Source: Elusimicrobiota bacterium
Lineage (GTDB): Bacteria; Elusimicrobiota; Elusimicrobia; UBA1565; UBA9628
Length of the DNA stretch: 64,000 nt
Direction: 5' to 3'
Assembly (NCBI GenBank): GCA_016182905.1
Contig: JACPFR010000005.1
Location: 202,185 to 266,184, forward strand
A program made the position numbers and the translations under genes. The notes beneath the pieces were generated by a model, which saw nothing but the letters and a program-made list of their open reading frames with translations, ran no database searches and was not told where the DNA came from. Below are positions 42,911-51,318 of this stretch, in pieces; position 1 is the first letter of the stretch; each line of letters starts with the position of its first letter.

Positions 42911-44155
42911 ATGATATCCCGAATCCTCCTCGCGTCTCTGTTCGCCGGGCCCGCGTACGCCGCCGCGCCTGAGACCGCTCCCGCCGCCGCCGCCGAGGCG
43001 AGCCAGAGGCTGTTCGCCCGCTGCTCCAAGGCGGATTTCGGCGTCGACGAGCTCCTGGCCGACGCCGCCCTCCGCTCGGACCTGGCGACCTGCTCCAGCG
43101 CCGAGATCCGCGATCTCCTGGACTACGCCGCGTGCCGGGACCTGCAGGGGGCGCCCGGCGGATGCGCGGCGCTCGGCGGCATCCGAGGGTGGGGAGCGCA
43201 GAGCGTCGCGGGCTGCCGCGACACCGCGCTGGACGACCGGTTCATCTTCCAGACCCTGCGCAACGGCGACGCCCTCGGCGCCTGCCGCGACCTGTTCAAG
43301 CTCGACGGCAAGTCGGGGCCCGCCGTCGACCGGGGCTGCGCCGCCGTGATCGCGGCGGTCCGCTCCGGAAACGCCGCGTCCTCCTGCGCCGCGCTCGCGC
43401 GAGAGCGGCTGCTCGAGGCGGGGGAGCGCTGCGAGGACCACATGATCCGGTGGGCCGGCGTCCCCGCGGACTGCGGCAGGATCAGCGACGCCGACGCACG
43501 CCATCTCTGCCGCGGGCGCGCGTCCCTGGCGGCCGGCGCGCGCAGCCCCGCCCAGTGCGCCGCGTCGCCCTCGTGCCAGGCGCTCGCGGCGAGGTCGCCG
43601 AAGGCGTGCGACGGCCTGAAGGCGCGCTTCACGCGCTCGCTGTGCGCCCGCGTCGCCGCGGAGGCCAAGGGCCTCGCCCGCGGGCAGGAGCTGCGGAGCC
43701 AGGCCGAGGCCGAGGCCAAGGCGAAGGCCGCGAAGGAGGCCGCGGCTCAGGCCGCGGCCGAGGCCGCTCGTCGGGCGAAGGCGGAGGCGGCCATCGCGAG
43801 CCTCAAGGCCGAAGCGGATTCCGCCGCGAGCCGGGCCGCGACCGATCTCGCCCGCGCCAAGGCCGAGAGCGAGGAAAAGGCGGCGAAGCTGGCGGCGGCC
43901 GAGTCCGCGAAGCACGCCAAGAACGCCGAGGCCGTCAAGGCCAGGGCCGAGGCGGAGGCCCGGAAGGCGCTCGCGGCCGAGCTCAAGGTCCGGAGCCAGC
44001 CCAAGCCTCAGTTCAAAAAGGGCGAACCGATGCAGGCCCAGTCGCCGGAGGTCACCGAGATGCTGAAGGCGCTGCAGGAAGGCCGGCCGATCCCGAAGCC
44101 CGCGCCGAAGCCGAAGAAGGCCGTTCCGGCGGAGGACGCTCCCTCCGCGCGATAA
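42911..44155 (+). CDS. secreted coiled-coil protein of unknown function
   Basis: A 414-residue protein with a signal peptide (MISRILLASLFAGPAYAA, about 1-18). Residues 35-240 contain many paired cysteines, suggesting a disulphide-rich periplasmic domain. Residues about 240-365 are an Ala/Glu/Lys-rich coiled coil (AEAEAKAKAAKEAAAQAAAE), and the C-terminus is Pro/Lys-rich (PIPKPAPKPKK). Elusimicrobia and related phyla encode many proteins of this type. No family recognised. It separates the carbamoyltransferase gene from the hxs genes on the same strand. Confidence 0.7.
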   Translation: MISRILLASLFAGPAYAAAPETAPAAAAEASQRLFARCSKADFGVDELLADAALRSDLATCSSAEIRDLLDYAACRDLQGAPGGCAALGGIRGWGAQSVAGCRDTALDDRFIFQTLRNGDALGACRDLFKLDGKSGPAVDRGCAAVIAAVRSGNAASSCAALARERLLEAGERCEDHMIRWAGVPADCGRISDADARHLCRGRASLAAGARSPAQCAASPSCQALAARSPKACDGLKARFTRSLCARVAAEAKGLARGQELRSQAEAEAKAKAAKEAAAQAAAEAARRAKAEAAIASLKAEADSAASRAATDLARAKAESEEKAAKLAAAESAKHAKNAEAVKARAEAEARKALAAELKVRSQPKPQFKKGEPMQAQSPEVTEMLKALQEGRPIPKPAPKPKKAVPAEDAPSAR

Positions 44156-44190
44156 GAGGGCGTGGCCGTTCCGTTGCGTTTCCCGGTCGC

Positions 44191-44490
44191 GTGACCAGGA
44201 CCCGCTGCCAATCCTCGCTCCAGCCCGTCGACAGCGACGCCGCCCGCCTGCTCAAGCTCCTCGGAAGCCGGCGCCTGGCGGCCCTTCAGGCCGCCTTCGG
44301 CGGCCGCCGTCTGTGGATCCCCAAGGCCGGCAGCAACCTCCGCTGCTCCGTCTGCCGCTTCCGCGACGACTGCATCCGCTCCTGGCGGACCCAGGGCGTG
44401 AGCATCGTGAACATCGCCAAACGCCTGGGCGTGTCGCCGAAAACCGTGTACCGGGTCATCGGGATCGAGCGCGCCAAGGCGGCCGCGTGA
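44191..44490 (+). CDS. small Mor-like helix-turn-helix protein
   Basis: A 99-residue protein, GTG start. The N-terminal half includes LGSRRLAALQAAFGGRRLWIPKAG, which recalls the dimerisation strand of Mor/C transcription activators of Mu-like phages. The second half is a helix-turn-helix, GVSIVNIAKRLGVSPKTVYRVI. It lies 99 bases ahead of hxsD on the same strand, so it is the nearest candidate regulator of the HXS/rSAM operon. Alternatively it is a leftover phage-type regulator. Confidence 0.65.
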   Translation: MTRTRCQSSLQPVDSDAARLLKLLGSRRLAALQAAFGGRRLWIPKAGSNLRCSVCRFRDDCIRSWRTQGVSIVNIAKRLGVSPKTVYRVIGIERAKAAA

Positions 44491-44589
44491 TTCTCATCCA
44501 AGGCACAAAATAGAATGGCCCGTGCGCGGGTAAGCCGCTACCATAACGACGAGCCCGCTCCCGTCCGACTCTCCATCCGCGAGGAAACA

Positions 44590-45189
44590 ATGCCCACCAG
44601 CGAAAACGCCGAGATCGCCTTCGAACTGGACGAGAACCTCTATCCGCTCGAGGCCGTGCAGAACGCCGTCTACGTCTTCACCGACCGCGCGTACGTGCGC
44701 GTCGAGCGTTCCGAGCCGGAGCGGCTCAAGGTCGTCATGACGGTCAAGGCGGGCGCCGCGCCGTCGGCGCGCGTCGAGCTGAAGGGGGAGTTCGACAACG
44801 AGCTCATCCACCAGGTGCTGCGTCAGCGCATCTCGGCCTCCAACCAGAAGATCCGCGAGTTCATCGTGACCAAGGCGCTGGTCTCGGCCCAGCCCGCCGC
44901 GCTGGTGTCCTCGTCCTCCGCCCCGGCCGTCCCGGCCGCCGCGGACGCCGGCGCGCCGTGCCCGGAGTGCGTCGAGTCCGCGCCGCCGCCGCCGCCCGCG
45001 GCGCCTCAGATCGACGCCGCCCTGGAGAAGGAGATCGACCGCCTGCTGGCCGAGATCGAGAGCGGGGACGGCGCGGCCGATCCCCTCGGGGTGTCGGTGC
45101 CTTGGGAGGAGGCGTTCGGCGGCAAGGACAAGAAGGACGAGGCCCCGAAAGTCCCCAAGGCGAAGGCGGCCAAGGCGAAGCGCAAATGA
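44590..45189 (+). CDS. hxsD: His-Xaa-Ser system protein HxsD, with a C-terminal extension
   Basis: A 199-residue protein. The start MPTSENAEIAFELDENLY at 44590 follows GAGGAAAC. Residues about 8-100 match the HxsD family as I know it: ELDENLYPLEAVQNAVYVFTD, then LKGEFDNELIHQVLRQRI and NQKIREFIVTKAL. HxsD is a small protein found only in His-Xaa-Ser loci; its role is undefined, and it might help recognise or scaffold the precursor. Here it has an added Pro/Ala-rich tail with CPEC and a Lys-rich end, longer than the usual form. Its stop overlaps the hxsB start (ATGA). The in-frame ATG at 44515 would add 25 unlikely residues. Confidence 0.8.
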   Translation: MPTSENAEIAFELDENLYPLEAVQNAVYVFTDRAYVRVERSEPERLKVVMTVKAGAAPSARVELKGEFDNELIHQVLRQRISASNQKIREFIVTKALVSAQPAALVSSSSAPAVPAAADAGAPCPECVESAPPPPPAAPQIDAALEKEIDRLLAEIESGDGAADPLGVSVPWEEAFGGKDKKDEAPKVPKAKAAKAKRK

Positions 45190-46682
45190 GCGCTCCCGCC
45201 GCCGCAGGGATCCCCGCCCTCGACCCCGTCAAGACGGGCCCCTTCCGCTTCCGGAAGCTGGCCGGGGGGATGCTCGTCACCAACGACCTCGGACGCCACC
45301 AGCTCCTGGATCACGACAAGTTCCTGGCGTTCATCGCCGGGAAGCTCGAGGCCGGCGATCCGGCGTACGAGAAGCTCAAGGCCGACGGCTTCATCCGCGA
45401 CCAGATGGATTTCGACGCCATCGCCTCCGTCTGGGCGAAGCGCAACAAGTTCCTGTGGCAGGGCCCGACCCTCCACGTGATCGTCACGACCCTGCGCTGC
45501 AACCACCGCTGCCTGTACTGCCACGCCAGCGCGCTCGGCATGGCCGACGCCTCGACCGACATGACCGAGGAGACGGCGCGCAAGGTCGTCGACCGGATCT
45601 TCGAGAGCCCCAGCTCCGCCATCACCATCGAGTTCCAGGGCGGCGAGCCCCTGGCGAACTGGCCGGTGGTCAGATTCATCGCCGAGTACGCGGCCGAGAA
45701 GAACAAGACCGCGGGCAAGAGCCTGTGGCTGAACCTCGTCACGAACCTGAGCCTCATGGACGACGAGAAGATGAAGTGGCTGCTGGCCCGGGGCGTCAAC
45801 TTCTGCACGTCCATCGACGGCCCGGCGGCGCTCCACGACCGCAACCGCCCCTGGAGCTCCGGGGCCAGCCACGCCGAGGCGACGAAGTGGTTCCGCAAGA
45901 TCGACAAGAAGACGCGCGCCAAGATGTTCCGCATCGACGCGCTCCTGACGGTCACGCGGCTGTCGCTGAGCCAGCCCCGCGAGATCGTCGACGAGTACGC
46001 CTCGATCGGCGCGCGCGGCGTATTCCTCCGGCCTCTGAACCCCTACGGCATGGCGGTGGCCACCTGGAACAAGATCGGCTACGGCCCCGAGGAGTTCCTC
46101 GCCTTCTACGAGAAGGCCCTCGACCGCGTCCTCGAGCTCAACCGCGAGCGCTCCCTGCGCCGGCCGTTCTTCGAGCAGACCGCCCGGCTGTACCTCGCCA
46201 AGATCCTGACCGACGACGACCCCAACTACCTGGACCTGCGCTCCCCGTGCGGGGCGGGCATCGGCCAGATGGCGTACAACTTCGACGGCTCCGTCTTCAC
46301 CTGCGACGAGGGCCGCATGCTCAACCGCATGGGCGACGACACCTTCCTCATCGGCAAGGCCGGGGAGGGAACCTACGCCGAGTCGGCGGGCCATCCCGTC
46401 GTCCGGGCGCTGGCGGTGGCCTCCAACCTCGACAACCAGGTCGAGTGCTCGCAGTGCGCCTACAAGCCGTACTGCGGCGTCTGCCCCGTGCAGTGCTACA
46501 AGGAGCAGGGCGACATCACCGGCCGCATGCCGACGAACTCCCGCTGCAAGATCAGCATGGGCGTGCTCGACATCCTGTTCGACCGCCTGCGGGACAAGAG
46601 GAACGAGAAGATCTTCCGCTCCTGGCTCAAGGTCAGGAAGGGAGAGAGCGAGAAGTCCGCCGCGCTGTATCAACGAGGCTGA
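45186..46682 (+). CDS. hxsB: His-Xaa-Ser system radical SAM maturase HxsB
   Basis: A 498-residue rSAM/SPASM protein. The N-terminus FRFRKLAGGMLVTNDLGRHQLL is a strong HxsB marker. The SAM motif is C105, C109 and C112 (CNHRCLYC), followed by FQGGEPLANW. The C-terminal SPASM region holds CGAGIGQ, FTCDEGRML and CSQCAYKPYCGVCPVQC, giving two auxiliary 4Fe-4S clusters as in peptide-modifying maturases. It probably carries out the first radical modification of the His-Xaa-Ser repeat peptide encoded 12 bases downstream. The chemistry of HxsB on this substrate is not known from the sequence. Confidence 0.88.
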   Translation: MSAPAAAGIPALDPVKTGPFRFRKLAGGMLVTNDLGRHQLLDHDKFLAFIAGKLEAGDPAYEKLKADGFIRDQMDFDAIASVWAKRNKFLWQGPTLHVIVTTLRCNHRCLYCHASALGMADASTDMTEETARKVVDRIFESPSSAITIEFQGGEPLANWPVVRFIAEYAAEKNKTAGKSLWLNLVTNLSLMDDEKMKWLLARGVNFCTSIDGPAALHDRNRPWSSGASHAEATKWFRKIDKKTRAKMFRIDALLTVTRLSLSQPREIVDEYASIGARGVFLRPLNPYGMAVATWNKIGYGPEEFLAFYEKALDRVLELNRERSLRRPFFEQTARLYLAKILTDDDPNYLDLRSPCGAGIGQMAYNFDGSVFTCDEGRMLNRMGDDTFLIGKAGEGTYAESAGHPVVRALAVASNLDNQVECSQCAYKPYCGVCPVQCYKEQGDITGRMPTNSRCKISMGVLDILFDRLRDKRNEKIFRSWLKVRKGESEKSAALYQRG

Positions 46683-46694
46683 GAGGATCCCCCA

Positions 46695-47257
46695 ATGGAA
46701 GACAAGGATGACAAGAAGCAAGCCAAGGACGCGGAGATCATGCCCCGCGTCGCCAAGGACCTCTCGCGCTTCCTGACCAGCGAGGAGGGGAAGATCCTCA
46801 AGAAGGACGTGGTCAAGGCCGCGGCCGTCCTGGGGATCATCGGGGCGGCGATCATGCGCGCCGAGGACCTCCTCGCGCAGACCGCCCACACCAACGCGGT
46901 CCACAACTCCGGCGGCGCCTCCTCGCACGGCAGTCACAGCTCTCACGCCAGCCACGCATCGCACGGGTCGCACGGCTCGCACGGGTCGCACGGCTCGCAC
47001 GGGTCGCACGGCTCCCACGGCTCCCACGGCTCCCACGGCTCGCACGGGTCGCACGGGTCGCACGGCTCGCACGGGTCGCACGGCTCCCACGGCTCGCACG
47101 GGTCGCACGGCTCCCACGGGTCGCACGGCTCGCACGGCTCGCACGGGTCGCACGGGTCGCACGCGCGTCCCACGGCTCGCACGGGTCGCACGGCTCGCAC
47201 GGGTCGCACGGCTCGCACGGGTCGCACGGCAGTCATGGCAGCCACGGACAATGGTGA
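46695..47257 (+). CDS. hxsA: His-Xaa-Ser repeat precursor peptide HxsA, with a frameshift near its 3' end
   Basis: The N-terminal leader (about 75 residues) has [16 protein letters not shown] and a hydrophobic stretch [13 protein letters not shown]. It is followed by a tract of His-Xaa-Ser triplets, mostly SHG, starting at H78. In the starting frame 27 histidines occur up to 47162. Five bases, GCGCG at 47163-47167, then shift the phase. In the shifted frame nine more His-Xaa-Ser units continue and end with HGQW and a stop at 47255-47257. In the unshifted frame the protein reads into TARTGRT repeats and runs without a stop into the next rSAM gene. The leader-plus-repeat form suggests a ribosomally made, enzyme-modified peptide. 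The shift may be a sequence error. Confidence 0.8.
46926..47245 (+). repeat. 9-bp tandem repeat encoding His-Xaa-Ser
   Basis: About 36 units of CACGGSTCS (cac ggc/ggg tcg/tcc) encode HGS; the first few units are variants (HSS, HAS). Adjacent units alternate GGG TCG and GGC TCG/TCC. Loss or gain of a whole unit keeps the frame, but the CG at 47163-47167 breaks it once. Such a tract is prone to copy-number change during replication and to collapse in short-read assembly, so the true length may differ. Confidence 0.9.
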
Positions 47258-49106
47258 GCTCGTCCGCCGCGCCGGGCTGATACGCCTGGTCCGGGCCGCC
47301 GCCGAGGCGGTCCGCGCGGCGGGAGCGTCCCCGGCCCGCGTCGCCGTCCGCGTCGATCCGTCCGCCGCCGTCTCTTGCGTCTGGCGCGCCCTGCCGAGAG
47401 GCGGGCGCGCCGCCGAGTTCACGGCGCCCCTGACGGCGTCCGGGACCGCGTTCGCGGCCGCCTTGGCGGCGGCCGTCAAGGGCCCGGCCTTTCCCGCCGT
47501 GAAGAAGGCCGCGCCGGCCAAGGTACTCCTCTTCCGCAGCCTGCTGGAGGCGCCGGGCAAGGAGGGCGCGGAGCGTCTCAACCAAGGCACCTTCTACCTA
47601 GCCTCGGCCCTGCGCGCCTCCGGCGCCGAGGTCGTGCTGTCCGACGCCAAGGTCTCGCGCTTCGGCCGCGAGCCGGCGCAGCGCGCCGAGCTGTCCGCGC
47701 TCCTCGACGCGCATCCGGACGTCTCCCTCGTCGCGCTGAGCCTGTACGACGCCTATTTCGAGGACGCCGCGGCCCTCGTGCGCTTCCTGCGCGCGCGCGC
47801 CGCGGCCCGGATCGCCGTCGGCGCCCTCATGCCGACCCGCGACCCCGAGGCGGCCTTGGTCCATCTTCCCGGCGTCGACTTCGTCGGCCGCGGCGCCGGC
47901 GAGGGGCTGCTGCCGGAGCTGGCCGCGCTCGGAGCCGGTCCGCTCGACGAGGCCGCGCAGGGGGCCCTGCTCTCGCTCGACGGCGCGCTCGCCCTCGACG
48001 GCGGCGCGGCGTACTGGGCGGGCGCCGAGAACATCTTGCGCGTGCCCGACCTCGACCGCGCCGCGCTCGACTTCTCCTTCGTCGAGCGCCGCGACGCCGC
48101 GTCCGGCCCGGCCTTCTGCCTGTCCCGCGGCTGCGGCTCCGCCTGCCGCTTCTGCACCTCGCCCGACCAGGGCCGCTTCCACGGCAAGACCCCCGCCGAG
48201 GTGGGCAAGGTTCTGGCCGCCTACGGGCGGCGTCTCAAGGAGCTGTACGGCTCCTGGAGCGCGGCTCCGGCCGAGGCGTTCGGGATCGGCTTCTACGACG
48301 ACGATTTCCTGGCGGACGCGCCGCGCGCGCGCGCCGTCCTCGCGCTCATGCGGCGCACGCCGTTCCACCTGCGCTTCGTCCAGGGCAGCATACGCGCCCT
48401 GTTCCTCCGCGACGCGGACGGCGCGCTCGCGGGCCTGGACGAGGGGCTGATCGAGGCGCTGGACCCCGAGCTGTTCGCGCCCAAGCTCGGCCGCGGCGAC
48501 GGCTCGCGGGACCCTCAGATCTACCTCGGCACCGAGAGCTTCTGCGACGCCGAGCTCGCGCGCCTGGGCAAGGGCTACGGCGCCGGGCGCGTCGAGGAGG
48601 CGGTCCGCGCCCTGTCCCGCCGGGGCCTGCGCCAGGCCCACCACTTCATCGCGACGAACGCGCGCACCGAGCCCGGCGACGTCCTGGAGAGCCTGGGCCG
48701 CGTCGCGCGGCTGCGCGCCGAGTGCGGGCCGGAGTTCGCCCTGCTCGAGCCGGTGATCGCGCATCTCGTCTCCTTCCCCGGCACCGCGAGCCGCCGCGCG
48801 CTCGCGCGCGAGGGGCTCGACGCCTGCGTCGAGCTGCGCGGGGTCCTGAGCGTCCCCGGCTTCCCCGAGTTCGACTACCCGCTCACGGTCAGGGACGAGC
48901 CCGCCGACGCCGACGTCGCCGCCTGGGCCCGGCGCCTGGCGCTCAAGGGCGCGGGCGTGGATTGGGAGGGCGAATACGAGGGGCTCCTGTTCGAGTGGCT
49001 GCTCCGAGCCGAGCGCCTGGCCGCCGCCGGCGCCGAGCCCGCGCGCGCCGCGCGCCTGCGCCGCGCGGTGGACGCCCAGGCCGCCGCGATGGGAGCGGCC
49101 TCGTGA
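47235..49106 (+). CDS. B12-binding-type radical SAM protein
   Basis: A 623-residue protein if read from the ATG at 47235, which overlaps the end of hxsA by 23 bases; in the sequence as given, hxsA and this gene are also one open frame of 803 codons. Residues about 90-240 look like a cobalamin-binding-type Rossmann domain ([45 protein letters not shown]), though a clear DxHxxG B12-ligand motif is absent. The SAM site is C300, C304 and C307 (CGSACRFC). [13 protein letters not shown] and [10 protein letters not shown] follow the pattern of B12-rSAM methylases and related enzymes. A methyl transfer or ring-forming step on the cluster's substrate is possible. Confidence 0.8.
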   Translation: MAATDNGELVRRAGLIRLVRAAAEAVRAAGASPARVAVRVDPSAAVSCVWRALPRGGRAAEFTAPLTASGTAFAAALAAAVKGPAFPAVKKAAPAKVLLFRSLLEAPGKEGAERLNQGTFYLASALRASGAEVVLSDAKVSRFGREPAQRAELSALLDAHPDVSLVALSLYDAYFEDAAALVRFLRARAAARIAVGALMPTRDPEAALVHLPGVDFVGRGAGEGLLPELAALGAGPLDEAAQGALLSLDGALALDGGAAYWAGAENILRVPDLDRAALDFSFVERRDAASGPAFCLSRGCGSACRFCTSPDQGRFHGKTPAEVGKVLAAYGRRLKELYGSWSAAPAEAFGIGFYDDDFLADAPRARAVLALMRRTPFHLRFVQGSIRALFLRDADGALAGLDEGLIEALDPELFAPKLGRGDGSRDPQIYLGTESFCDAELARLGKGYGAGRVEEAVRALSRRGLRQAHHFIATNARTEPGDVLESLGRVARLRAECGPEFALLEPVIAHLVSFPGTASRRALAREGLDACVELRGVLSVPGFPEFDYPLTVRDEPADADVAAWARRLALKGAGVDWEGEYEGLLFEWLLRAERLAAAGAEPARAARLRRAVDAQAAAMGAAS

Positions 49107-50107
49107 GCGCGCGCGGCAACCTGAAGGCGAACCTGCAGCTGTTCGTCACCCGGCGCTGCCAGCTGCGCTGCATCTACTGCCCCATCCTCAAGGGCGACGG
49201 GATCATGGCGCTCTCGACCGCGCTCAAGGGCGCGGACCTCCTCCTCGGCCACGGCTCCCCGCGCCTGCGCCTCGACTTCGGCGGGGGCGAGCCCCTGATG
49301 AACTTCGACGTCGTCCGCGAGGTCTCCGCTTACGCCGCGCGCCGCGCCGCCGAGCTGGACAAGCGGATGGGCTTCTACATGGTCACCAACGCGGTCCTCG
49401 TCGACGACGAGGTCCTGGAGTGGGCGGGGCGCAACCGGGTGCTCCTCGAGTTCAGCATGGACGGCGCCCCCCCCGACCACAACCGCTACAAGGCCGCCTA
49501 CGACCGCGGCCTCGACCCCTACAAGGCCACGCGCGCGGGCGTCGAGCGCGCCCGGCGCGCGGGCGCGCCCCACTTCGTCATCATGGTCGCCAGCCCCGCC
49601 AACGTGGGGCGCCTGGCGGAGAACTTCGAGCATCTCCTGGACATCGGCGTGCGCAGCGTCGACCTGAGCTACGCCATCGGCGCGATCTGGTCCCCCGAGG
49701 ACGAGGCGCTCTTCTTCGCGCAGGTCGAGCGCGTCCTGGACCGCCACGCGCGCGCCCTCGACTCCGGGGAGATCCGGCTGGGCAACGCCAGCCAGCGCGT
49801 CGAGCCGACCATCCTCAACAGCGAATTGATGGTGGATACGGACGGGTCTCTTCATCAGATGACGGAGTGGATGTTCGAGACGACGCCGGCGTCCGCGCCG
49901 GCGCCGTTCCCGGTGGGGACGCTCGACTCCGTCAAGGACATCAACGCCCTGCGCTGGAGCCGCTTCCACGCGTACTACACGCTCGTGAAGATGTACGAGG
50001 GCAACGCCAAGGTGCAGGCGGCGCTCCTCAACAACATCTCCTTCGGGCTGCGCGTGGGGAAGTTCTTCCGCGCGGCGGCGGGACGGCTCGGGAAGGTGGC
50101 CGCGTGA
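49103..50107 (+). CDS. radical SAM protein of the VDTDG subgroup (1)
   Basis: A 334-residue protein, GTG start overlapping the previous stop (GTGA). The SAM site is C19, C23 and C26 (CQLRCIYC), followed by FGGGEPLMNFD and VTNAVLVDDE. Instead of a SPASM cysteine domain, the C-terminal half has EPTILNSELMVDTDGSLHQ and ALLNNISFGLRVGKFF. The same two blocks recur in the proteins at 50104 and 53449 and partly at 58086, so these form one paralogous group. The conserved acidic VDTDG loop may bind a substrate amine or metal. No family name could be given. Confidence 0.82.
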   Translation: MSARGNLKANLQLFVTRRCQLRCIYCPILKGDGIMALSTALKGADLLLGHGSPRLRLDFGGGEPLMNFDVVREVSAYAARRAAELDKRMGFYMVTNAVLVDDEVLEWAGRNRVLLEFSMDGAPPDHNRYKAAYDRGLDPYKATRAGVERARRAGAPHFVIMVASPANVGRLAENFEHLLDIGVRSVDLSYAIGAIWSPEDEALFFAQVERVLDRHARALDSGEIRLGNASQRVEPTILNSELMVDTDGSLHQMTEWMFETTPASAPAPFPVGTLDSVKDINALRWSRFHAYYTLVKMYEGNAKVQAALLNNISFGLRVGKFFRAAAGRLGKVAA

Positions 50108-51318
50108 CCGTGTACGAGGACTCGATGTCGCGCGCGGAGCGCGCCCTCGTGAACGTCGATAAAGACGGAGGCGCGTCCGCGCGCCGGATATTGGCGGCGA
50201 TCGACGCCGCCTTGTTCGAGGCCCTGAGGCGAGCCGAGAGCGCGCCGGACGGGTCCGCGGCCGCTTCGCGGCGCGCGGAGATAAAACGACAGGCGTTCTA
50301 TCGACGGCGCCTTCTTGGGCGGCTGATCAAATCCGGGGTACGCCCCACCGGGGACCACTTACGAGCCTTGTTCTCGGGATCGGGGAGCGACCGGCTCATA
50401 CTGCTCGTCACTCATGCCTGCCAATTGCGCTGCGCTTACTGTCGCGTGCGCAAATACGGCGCGACGATGACCCCGGACGTGGCCGAGGCGGGGGTGCGCT
50501 GGCTGATGAGCTCCCTGCGCCGGGACGTCGAGCTCCAGTTCTTCGGCGGCGAGCCGCTACTGGCCCTCTCCGTCGTGCGGCGCGCGGTCGCGCTCGCGGA
50601 GACCTCGGCCCGCAACGCGGGGAAGACCGTGCGCTTCCTCCTCACCACCAACGGCCTGGCCCTCGACGACGAGGCCGTCGCTTTCCTGAAGGCGCACCGC
50701 TTCCACGTCGAGGTCAGCTGCGACGGCACGATGAGCGCCCAGGACGCCCAGCGCCCCACGGCCAAGGGCGGGAGCTCCTGGGCCCGGCTGCGCTCCGGGG
50801 TGGAGCGCCTGCGCAAGGCCGGCGTCCCCTACCAGGTCATCGCCGTCCTGCTCCCCGAGGACGCCGCCCGCGCCGACGAGCGCGTGGAGTCGCTGGCCGC
50901 CATGGGCCACCGCCGCATCCAGATCAACTACGCGCTCGGCCGCCATTGGACCGGCGAGCAGGCCGACGCCCTGCACGAGTCGATGGAGAAGGCCGCCCTG
51001 TCGGCCCGGCGCCTCGGCGTCGAGCTGGTCAACCTGACCGTCAAGCGCCGCGAGCCCGTCGTGCTCAACAGCGAGCTGACGGTCGACTGCGACGGGACGG
51101 TGTACCGCGAGACCGGCGTGTGCCTGGAGGAGGACTTCCAGGAGATGAAGAAGCGGTTCAAGGTGGCGGACGTGAGGAACGCCGGGCTCTTCGAGACCTA
51201 CGGCGCCACGCCCTTCGACAACTTCGCCATCCTCGCCTCCGCCTACGGGCGCGGCGGGATGCGGCGCACCTTGCTCAGCAACCTCGAGCTCGGGCGGTCC
51301 TTCGCGGAGGCGAGATGA
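50104..51318 (+). CDS. radical SAM protein of the VDTDG subgroup (2)
   Basis: A 404-residue protein, GTG start overlapping the previous gene by four bases. An N-terminal helical extension of about 95 residues, rich in Arg and Ala, precedes the SAM site C106, C110 and C113 (CQLRCAYC); the extension may recognise the peptide leader. FFGGEPLLALS and LTTNGLALDDEAV follow. The C-terminal half has EPVVLNSELTVDCDGTVY and LLSNLELGRSF, matching the group. A RiPP maturase role is inferred from the closeness to hxsABD. Confidence 0.82.
   Translation: MTVYEDSMSRAERALVNVDKDGGASARRILAAIDAALFEALRRAESAPDGSAAASRRAEIKRQAFYRRRLLGRLIKSGVRPTGDHLRALFSGSGSDRLILLVTHACQLRCAYCRVRKYGATMTPDVAEAGVRWLMSSLRRDVELQFFGGEPLLALSVVRRAVALAETSARNAGKTVRFLLTTNGLALDDEAVAFLKAHRFHVEVSCDGTMSAQDAQRPTAKGGSSWARLRSGVERLRKAGVPYQVIAVLLPEDAARADERVESLAAMGHRRIQINYALGRHWTGEQADALHESMEKAALSARRLGVELVNLTVKRREPVVLNSELTVDCDGTVYRETGVCLEEDFQEMKKRFKVADVRNAGLFETYGATPFDNFAILASAYGRGGMRRTLLSNLELGRSFAEAR

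Noticed and set aside
46926-47245. Short regular repeats that could be taken for a CRISPR array
   Set aside because: The units are 9 bp with no spacers and encode His-Xaa-Ser triplets in frame; no cas gene is near.
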